Source of the DNA: Kudoa neothunni
Lineage: Eukaryota; Cnidaria
DNA: 64,000 nt
Assembly: GCA_964304625.1 (NCBI GenBank)
Contig: OZ199839.1
Coordinates: 5,394,001-5,458,000, forward strand
Reading direction: 5' to 3'
The position numbers were made by a program, and so were the translations under genes. Below the pieces are notes generated by a model. The model made no database searches. It was not told the DNA's origin and worked only from the letters and a program-made list of their open reading frames with translations. This document shows positions 56,160 through 64,000 of this stretch, in pieces (positions within the stretch are counted from its first letter, which is position 1; each line of letters begins with the position of its first letter).

Positions 56160-57060
56160 CAGTGGTTCTTAACCTTTTTGGAGTCGTCGAACCACCAAAC
56201 ATAAAATTTTTTAAATTTTAAATAAAATGAATTATAATTAGTTATGAATTAAAATTTAATCAATCAAATTAATATAAAGCTAATTAGTGCTATTTTTGTT
56301 CTTGTTTTTTTTTGCAACCAATTCTGTAATACGAGACAAAATGTTGGAGAGAGCAATTCGCATATCGCTTTCACAGAAAAGCGTATTTCTTAACTTATTT
56401 TTTATAGTGACTCATCTTGAAAATGATTGTTCGCTAAAGTGAGCTGTTACAAAAGGAATAAAAACTTCCAAAGCTTTCGTCGAAATTGTAGGATATTTTT
56501 CAATTTGATTTATCCAAAAGATTCATGGTGGAACTTTTTCAAAAAGTTGTTTTTAAATTTGTTTTTGTTGAAGTTCGATAAGTTCATCAAGGTATTTATT
56601 ATTGACATCCTCAGCTGAATTATCGAAACTAAATGGCTGCCTCACCCAGTCGGGGAATGAATTTTTAGAAGTGAAATAGCCATCGAGTGAGTTAGAAAGT
56701 TCTTCTGAATGTGCAACAACTATTTCCTTTGATTCAAAAGGTAAAATGATCAATTCGTCGTTATCGCCGTCATTATTATTACAAATATCGTCTAAAAATG
56801 GAAAGTTTGCATAATTCTCGACCATTATTCTTCGTTTGTATAAAGATAATTTTATTTGGAATGCACTAAGATATTCCTCTGCCTCAATGATGTTGACTCT
56901 ATATCCTTGCATCTGCGGGTTCAAACAATTTATGGAATCAAAAATATACCTATTTCCTTTCGCAGGGTAAGAACGCGGTTTAATACTTTTCCTCGAGGCA
57001 GCCACCTCACACTTGAAGATTCGATGATTCAAAGCACTACATCTCACAAAATTTACACAA
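56160..57060 (-). mobile_element. hAT (Charlie-like) 3' part, nested in Tigger A
   Basis: CAGTGGTTCTTAACCTTTTTG at 56160 is the typical hAT/Charlie terminal sequence. Read on the minus strand, transposase coding is 57047-56290. The 8 bp left of the end are CTTTAAAG (56152-56159), but no second copy or right end was found, so the element is truncated on its 5' side. Confidence 0.83.
56290..57047 (-). pseudogene. hAT transposase C-terminal fragment
   Basis: Segment 57047-56553 includes LNPQMQGYRVNIIEAEEYLSAF, NSFPDWVRQPFSFDN and KYLDELIELQ, as in the ZBED5/SCAND3-like hAT transposases. The following frame on the minus strand (about 56520-56290) has YPTISTKALEVFIPFVTAHF, NKLRNTL and ALSNILSRITEL, the dimerisation domain of hAT transposases. 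Several stops. The N-terminal BED finger and the first catalytic parts are absent. Confidence 0.8.
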
Positions 57061-57699
57061 TCGATAACGAAAATCTCAACACACCTGAAAAGTTACGAAC
57101 CACACGTCACTACAATATAATCCAGAAAAAACATAATTAATTAATTTAAAGATATTTTATTTATATTCATAACGGTCAAATAAATGTTTTTAAATCGTTC
57201 GAGAAATAAATAACTTATTATAATCTTATGTGTACGTTAATTTTGTAATATTTTCTCAAATTACGAAATACACGTCACCCACTGTACCATAGAGATTTTT
57301 CCTCTCGAAAGAACATGGCTAATCTCCAAAAAATTTTAATTATGAATGAAGACAACGGTTTGTTTAAAAAATATTGCCGGAAAAGTTGGCATTGCAAAAA
57401 TCTTTTTTTTCGAAAAATGTAGATAAGTGTTTATCAACGTAAGTTTTAACACTAGAAAGTGAACGTACTGAAAGACAATATTTTTGAGAAAAACTTTTAG
57501 CTCTTGGGTGATTATCTATTATTTTAAATGGTAATCCATCATACACATCAGCGGAAACAAGATAAATCTTCATTTTTTGGTTTTTATGTTCTCTAAATAA
57601 CGTAGGGGACTAGGAGATATATGCTTTAACTTGTAGAATTAGTAAACAAATTCATTTTAAATAATTTCTAAATCAACTCAATCCTCAATAAAATGCTCC
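57061..57699. other. Intergenic, no gene recognised
   Basis: No recognisable coding. A minus-strand open segment at 57364-57573 has no family resemblance I can name. Confidence 0.5.
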
Positions 57700-58501
57700 A
57701 AATCACAACTATTTCTGTCCATTATTATTAAGGCGCCCTTTCCGAAACACAGCGTAAAAATAAACGTCGAATCATTCTGATAGAATCGATTTTAAATCGA
57801 AAATTGCATGCCTTAATTATATGTAAGGGAAAAAGGCGAAACGTGAATATCAGTTCGTCAACATTAAGAAATGGAGATGAAGATATCCATTTATCATATA
57901 GATGCAAAAAGGATATAAAATATAAGTTTCGCATTAAATATTCTTAGAAATGATTGTAAAACCTACATTTTTTGGATTAATAGGCATCGATGGTTACAAC
58001 GTCTCTAAACTTACGATTAAGAATATTTTCGAGCTGATTTACATGTGGTCAGTAGAAGTCAATCATACTTCGACCGATTTTTGGCTGGAATTAGCGAGAA
58101 AACAGTAACCTTTTGGTTTGACCGCTTCAAAGAATAAACTAGCAAAAGAAGGGACTATCATTGATATCGATGAGACGCTTTTAAGAGGCAAAAGAAAAAA
58201 TAATCGTGGTAGCTATTTATCATTAGACCAGTGGCAAACTGATATAGATGCATCCTATGAATCTGATATTGATGAAGAAGAACACGATGATTCGAGCACC
58301 AGCCGAGAGAAATATAACAACAGAATTGATGGACTTTGGGTTTTAGGCATTTGCGAATGTTCGGTCGATAGCAATAAAAAAAGAAGCTTAATAGAAACAC
58401 TTATCCCAATAATTTTAAATGAAGTCGAGACGGGCGCTTCTATTTATACAGATGAATGGTTGGCTTATCGGTCTTTGTCCACATATGGTTTGTTAAATTA
58501 A
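57700..58501 (+). pseudogene. Merlin B transposase pseudogene, truncated
   Basis: YRCKKDIKYKFRIKYS (about 57893-57945) is the N-terminal zinc-finger-like part. NVSKLTIKNIFELIYMWSVE follows (57998-58060). The open frame 58118-58501 has IIDIDETLLRGKRKNNRGS (first Asp), GLWVLGICECSVDSNKKRSL and IYTDEWLAYRSLSTYG (second Asp). The Glu part is missing because a long-TIR element begins at 58502. It is the closest relative of Merlin A. Confidence 0.86.
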
Positions 58502-58650
58502 ATGCGGCCATAGAAACACGTTCTACTAAAATAATAATGCAAAGTTAATACATGTGGAAGCCGCGCTAGCAGGTGACATATTGGAGATTTCATTCTCCTA
58601 ATATTATGCTCCGAAAGTGGAGCGGTAGCCGGTCCTAGATAATCCAACAT
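58502..58650 (+). repeat. Left arm of the long-TIR element
   Basis: Pairs with 60615-60784. The CCACTTTCGGAG/CTCCGAAAGTGG half forms its own short hairpin inside the arm. Confidence 0.85.
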
Positions 58651-60427
58651 GGTTATCGTCATCATAGTATCAACCATACATTGGAATACGTTTCCGAAGA
58701 TTTTCTCTCACTTATTGTGACTTTGTATCTAATTAATTATATTAACAACACCAATAATTAGTCATTGCACTGGATTTTAACTTTTTTAACATTTTTTCTT
58801 TCCGTATAAATTTAACTAAATACCATTTTGTACAATAATATTATTTATAAGTTTATTCGATAAGTATTCAAAGATAAAATGATAATAATTATTAAACAAG
58901 CTCTATATATCGCATATGAATAAATGTCATGTTTGGTATATATTAAAATAATGGTAATGGTAAAGGAGACGACTACTAAATTTCATTTATTTTCACCGAT
59001 TCTTTCACGATAATTTTTTTACAATTTTACATGTTGGGCAAGATTGTTCAATTCTCAAAAAATTTAATCATAAATTTAAAGAAATCTTTGGATTAATCTT
59101 CCGGTTGTGTTATTTAAGCCTGTATTATATTAGGATTTAAATTGTTATTTCCTACTTGTATCATGTATACTTCATAGTTACACACTTTTCATCGTCCATA
59201 ATGAATCAGATATTTTTACCCAATGATCAGGTGGAATAATTCTCGTTAATAATGGTTTGATTCACGATTCGATGGTGTAAAACTTAGGTAACTCCTCGAA
59301 CTGGAACTTTTTTCCGAGTTTGAATTTGTTTCATCACTCCCAAAACATAACGGTGGAGAAGACATGTATGATTATTTACAACTGGAGCGTAGATGAAACT
59401 ATTCTATTTGCCTTCGAAAATACTAATGTAATCACAAGAACAGCGGGTTATTGTTAAAAAATTAGGATTATTCGTGCGTCTAATGTTCATAAGCGTAAAT
59501 CTTTTGATAGTAAAAAGTATTTCATTTCAATTTTTTGAAAACTATGACGTGCCAATTATTTATCATTTTATAAAATTATTTTTCGTATTAACTGCTTCGT
59601 TTAAATAATTTTTATAACAATTTATCATGAGTAAAAAATTAATGTTAAGTTACACTGTAATGTTAAACCAACTGGTAAATAATAAAATATTATAGAAGAA
59701 AAGAAAACCCACAATTATTTGTAAATATTCCTCAAAAATTTAATTAATTTTAACAGAATACTTAAAATAAAATAATTCTTTTTAAAAATATAAGGAAAGA
59801 TTGGACATAAAATTTTAAGACCATATGTATTAAACAAATCAAGTGACATGTGTAATATATGTTCAACAATATATTATTAAATTCCGATTCATATTTCTCA
59901 TTTTATTTTGTATAAATCACTTTTATAAAAAATGATTGTTTAAAAATTAATTGTTATAACATGTTTTTAGAATTAATAAATGTAATGAAATTAGACGATT
60001 TCTTATATTGTCACTATAAAAAGCTCATCATGAAATTTTGATGATATAATGATTATAACTTTTTTTATAATTCAGATAAATTAAATAAATGATAATGGAT
60101 CGTATTGTTATTTCGAAAGGTTCAAAGGCAAGGTGCACCAAAATAAAGAAGATAATTTGAAGTAAAATGTCTAAAGTTTAATTAAATGGCTGAGTTGTAT
60201 AATTTTGGAACGATACATTACTATAAATGTTATTAAGATGTATAATAAATTTAGTAACCTTCTCCTTTGTCACTACCACAATAGTTTTCTCGTAATAGTA
60301 ACTTTTTATCTAAAAATTATTGATCTATTATTGAATTTTAAATGATAGCTAATGTATAAACGGAGATAATCAATTTTATAATAGTTAGTAATCCTGATTT
60401 TTCAATCAAAAATCTAGAATTGGGTTT

Positions 60428-60448
60428 CATAATCGAGGTTCGACTGTA
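60428..60448 (-). repeat. Tigger-type terminal sequence inside the long-TIR element
   Basis: The reverse complement reads TACAGTCGAACCTCGATTAT, the typical pogo/Tigger end, with a TA in front. It matches the TACAGTCGAAC at 55462 for 11 bp and partly after that. A partner end was not identified. Confidence 0.6.
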
Positions 60449-60614
60449 CTTAATTTTTATGTAACTAATAGCACAGTAGTGCAGGGTTATTATGTAGCAG
60501 GGTACTACGCACCTTATGATATTATAGAAATGCTGCCTAATAAAAATATACAGTTTTGTTATTTATGATAATAAACACTTAAAAATGTTTAAATAAGAAA
60601 AGTTATTAATAAAA

Positions 60615-60784
60615 ATGTTGGATTATCTAGGGCCGGCTACCGCTCCACTTTCGGAGCATAATATTAGGAGAATGAAATCTCCAATATGTCACCCGCTAGC
60701 GCGGCTTCCACATGTATTAACTTTACATTATTATTTTAGTCGCGTGGTAGTTTAGTTTAGTAGAACGTGTTTCTATGGCTGCAT
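60615..60784 (-). repeat. Right arm of the long-TIR element
   Basis: Reverse complement of 58502-58650 with one insertion of about 17 bp. High similarity indicates a fairly recent element. Confidence 0.85.
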
Positions 60785-61492
60785 GCTTACTACACATTTC
60801 AAGGATATTGCGCACTAAAAATAAAAAATTCATAGATGAATCCAAGAGTGTTGTTCTTAAATAGTTTCCTCTTGGAATGATCAAATGTTAGTGTTGATCG
60901 GAAATTATGATCCAAAAGATATTTTTTATTTGGATGAAACTGGACTATTTTACCAGCGAAGAAAACGTAAAATATCATTTAAATTTATATCTCTATGTGA
61001 AATTTAATGCATGGTTAGGCATTTGAGATGGAGAAAAATTTTCGCGGTTTTAAAAAATCCAAAAAGAGAGTAACAATTGTTGAAATCTACTCGATGCCAA
61101 AAAAGACTCTTATTAATAATTCTCAATCATTGCAAACCTTGGTGCTTCCGTAAAATAAAAGACCTCCCACTTCCCTGTTACACTAACAAGAAACAACCAG
61201 CGTATTTCAACAATCAGATCAGGGAATTATTAACGGTTTTTAATAAATTTACAAAAATTATCTGACGAATTATTTGATAAATAAAGTTACTGTTAATTCT
61301 ATTAATATTTTTGATAACAATTTAAATAATGATCCACCAAATTTACTTGATGATATGTACACGATGAAAGATGTTTGGAAAGTAATGGGTAAAGAAATTA
61401 CTTCATTTAAAGGTCCAGACGATAAATATGTTGACTCAATAAATAGTGAAATCGACACAATAAATGAATCGTTTTCTGATGAAAATGATTAA
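60785..61492 (+). pseudogene. pogo/Tigger B transposase pseudogene
   Basis: NYDPKDIFYLDETGLFYQ (about 60903-60957, first catalytic Asp) is followed in other frames by KPWCFRKIKDLPLPCYTNKK (about 61130-61195). Then, in the frame 61274-61492, the Tigger tail-like MKDVWKVMGKE and an acidic C terminus DDKYVDSINSE. The order matches Tigger transposases. Multiple frameshifts, and the N-terminal DNA-binding domains are missing or decayed on the left. Confidence 0.8.
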
Positions 61493-64000
61493 TTTCGGAA
61501 GATTTCAATTAATGTGTTTAACTTTTTCCTAATTAATTTATTATTAATTATAGAAAATATTGTTCAATTATAAAAGCAACAAAATGTTAGCAGTGTAATT
61601 AAAATTGCTTTTAAACGTTAAAACATGCCTGTAATTAACAAAGATAGATATTAATAACAAACGAAAGTATCTAAATTAATTTAATGTTATAGATTAAATT
61701 ACCATAGTATTTTTCGATACTATTAAAAATTAACATTTTAAAACAGTTTATTTAAATGTATTTTATTACAACGTTTTTCCCTTATAACAATATTTAGTTA
61801 CATCGCCGTTAATATATTTTTGTACCATTTCATTAAAAAAATTAGATATGGAACACCCTTCTAGAAACTTGATTGTTTAGCATTGATAATTATAAAGCCT
61901 GTGACATCTAAAGATACCATTTTTTGCATCTTTTACCACAATCCTCATTAATAAAACATATTAATAGATAATGCGAAAATTCAGTTTTAAGCAATCACTT
62001 ATAAATTTTAACCAAATCTCACTTCGAACAATATCGTTACCACGTGTAATCTCTCTTCTGTTTACAAAAACTCGTCAGTTTCCTTATTCGTCACATACTT
62101 TGACGTATTTGTTGATTGAAATTACTTAAATTATTTTTTAACATAATTATTTGGACAAAAAGGGAGTCTAAATTCTCTATATAATGAGGTCATATATTAG
62201 AAACAGAACAAATTAATTTAATCATATCATAATCAGTAGAATTCCAATTTGATTGATTTTTATGATGTTAAAATAAGATAGTTAGTTTATAAATTTTTTT
62301 GGTATATTTATATTTACTAAATAAAATTATACGAGTGAACGTGTTTGATAATTTGACAATGAAAAGCTTTATTATTTATAAATAATAAAATTTTGTGATT
62401 ATATATATATAAAACCATCTGAAAAAAATTATAAAGCATTATAAATATCATAATATTATACATAACGTGTAGCTGTTATCAAAATATAAAATAGACGATT
62501 TTGAAAGTTTTTAAAATAAATTGTTTAAAGATAGCAAAATACCTAACCCAAATTTCTGATATACGTTTCATTTTAATCATGTAAAAAATAAAAAATGTGC
62601 GTTTAAATATTTTAATTAATACTTTGTAATAATAGATCGTACGAAAGTGTGACACTATGTCAAAAATCTACCATATAAAACAAACCGGGTATCCCCGTGT
62701 GTACGCATTTTTCATTTTTTATAGAGAGACATCGCTCCATTTGATCACACATATTGAAAGATAAAACTTTATTTTAACACAGAAAAATACGTAAAAAATT
62801 ATAAAAGATTTGCATCGTACAAAATGACTAAAAACATTTTCACGTGATATGAATGGTATGATTTGAGGATTAATGAAAACATATAGATCATTTTGTTAAA
62901 GTTTTAAAAGTTAATTTTAAACGTACCATAGTGTTTATTTACCTTAAAATTATTGAAAAGTAATTTAGTAATTGAATTAGTTCGAATAAGGATGGTAATA
63001 TTAGGTTATGTAGGCAAGCATTAATATGAAATTTATTTGTTGATGTTTGACAAGATTAGTCAAATTCATATGGTATGATACAGAGATTGTTGCAAACAAC
63101 AAGGAGAAAATCGATTTTTAAACGCTCAGTAATGTTCATTCGTATTTAAAAATATTAAATAAGGTTCATGCAACCAATTAGTTGAATAAATCATTTGTTA
63201 ATTGGGTAATCTTTGTACTATTTATCTAAATACTCTTAATTTACTTTGAACTTCAAATAATGCCTGTTGCGCATCTCAATTCATCCCGATTTTATAATAT
63301 ATGCCAATCACAAATTAGCATCAAATTACAATTATAAAGTTTTTACATAAATATTCGTTCGGTTCATACCGAGACATGCGCACTAGAACGCGCATGCAGA
63401 GTTAATGTACTTTTCTACTTGAACTTAACTAAATGATGAATTTTGAATTTAAATTAAAAAAATAATTTTTTTCAGTATGATTTACCCCGTGGAAATATTA
63501 TTCGAGTGATTTATGAGCGAACATTTCTTTTAGTAAAAACCAGACTGCGGATTTAACGTTTGTTACATTTTACATTTTTTACATTCATTTTAGTAATTTT
63601 TTAGGTTATTGATTTTTATTAGTTTATATAATAAGTCGATTACCAATTAAGCAACAAAGCAATTGACCACAAATACTCTTTTACGCCAGTAGCTAATTCG
63701 ATTAGATATTAACACTTATGTAATAACCCTCCCGGGACCCCATTATAAGCATTTTTCGTGTTTTTCATATAAGCTGATTTCACATTAAATTCACACTTTG
63801 TGTATTCTTCATTCAAAAATTAAAGCTCCCTTCTATAAAATCAAATATTAGATGGAAAGTAAAACTTCCCAGATATTTTTGGTTCTTTTGCATAGAATAA
63901 AAATTTTATCAACAAAAAGCTAAAATAAAGCTTATTTTTTTATAGGAAAAGTGTTAATAAAGTTTAAGAAATTACCAATAAATGGAAATAATTAAGATAT
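61493..64000. other. AT-rich end of window, no gene recognised
   Basis: No coding or RNA signature in these 2.5 kb. AACCCTCCCGGGACCCC at 63725-63741 resembles the left tip of piggyBac C (CCCTTCCGGGACG). It is preceded by ATAA and not TTAA. It could be the left end of a piggyBac relative whose body lies beyond the window. Confidence 0.5.

Larger units (their letters stand above)
58502..60784. mobile_element. Non-autonomous DNA element with long TIRs
   Basis: Inverted repeats at 58502-58650 and 60615-60784 begin ATGC(G/A)GCCATAGAAACACG and share CATGTGGAAGCCGCGCTAGC and GAGATTTCATTCTCCTAATA. They also share CTCCGAAAGTGGAGCGGTAG. The right arm has about 17 bp (ACTACCACGCGA region) not present in the left. 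The 1.96-kb inside is AT-rich with no transposase. TATA and target duplication are not clear. Its insertion ends the Merlin B coding frame. Confidence 0.85.

Noticed and set aside
57364..57573. 69-codon minus-strand frame as a gene
   Set aside because: No family resemblance and surrounded by transposon debris.

Overview
The window is AT-rich nuclear DNA from a metazoan. It contains one partial ribosomal RNA transcription unit on the minus strand, embedded in dense and often nested transposable elements. I found no host protein-coding gene, tRNA gene or CRISPR array. The organism is best read as a nematode or another fast-evolving ecdysozoan. The 5.8S rRNA looks nematode-like near its 3' end (sense TGTCTGGTTGAGTGTC, with TTGAAATTTTGAATGC upstream), unlike the arthropod or vertebrate form. 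The 18S core next to the break carries the nematode-like AAAGAAATTGACGG. This assignment is an inference.

Layout, left half. A solo LTR lies at 1608-1774. A decayed Helitron (1920-5648) carries a solo LTR in its reading frame at 2541-2714. A decayed Ty3/gypsy pol (gypsy B) lies on the minus strand at 6930-9890. A piggyBac remnant lies on the minus strand at 10700-12390. A complete but frameshifted Ty3/gypsy element (gypsy A, 12525-22111) contains a complete BEL/Pao element (16102-21605) inserted in its integrase region, with a GTCTT target duplication.

Layout, rDNA. Read right to left on the minus strand, the order is 18S 3' part (32742-32119), ITS1, 5.8S (31403-31251), ITS2, 28S (30691 to about 27005), and an intergenic spacer with 5.8 copies of an exact 440-bp repeat (23576-26129). 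The 18S gene is cut at 32742/32743. A sequence matching the next bases of 18S resumes at about 39764 and quickly becomes very divergent. Between the cuts lies a non-LTR retrotransposon on the plus strand, antisense to 18S. It has N-terminal zinc fingers, a reverse transcriptase and a restriction-like endonuclease (R4/NeSL/R2-type architecture). It is itself interrupted by a Merlin remnant and a truncated gypsy copy.

Layout, right half. There are two piggyBac elements with TTAA flanks: 42059-44109 (broken) and 44913-47817 (594-codon transposase with all three catalytic Asp). A Merlin remnant follows (49679-50420, minus), then a Mutator-like element with long terminal inverted repeats and a SWIM finger (about 50667-53535, minus). 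Next come pogo/Tigger remnants, a hAT remnant, a third Merlin cut by a 2.3-kb long-TIR element (58502-60784), another Tigger remnant and AT-rich DNA to the end. Nearly every transposase or polymerase frame is broken. The exceptions are the larger piggyBac, which is close to intact, and the BEL element, which has near-identical LTRs and only a few frameshifts.

The most interesting structure is the split 18S gene with its antisense RLE-type LINE. It may represent an 18S-inserting retrotransposon lineage.
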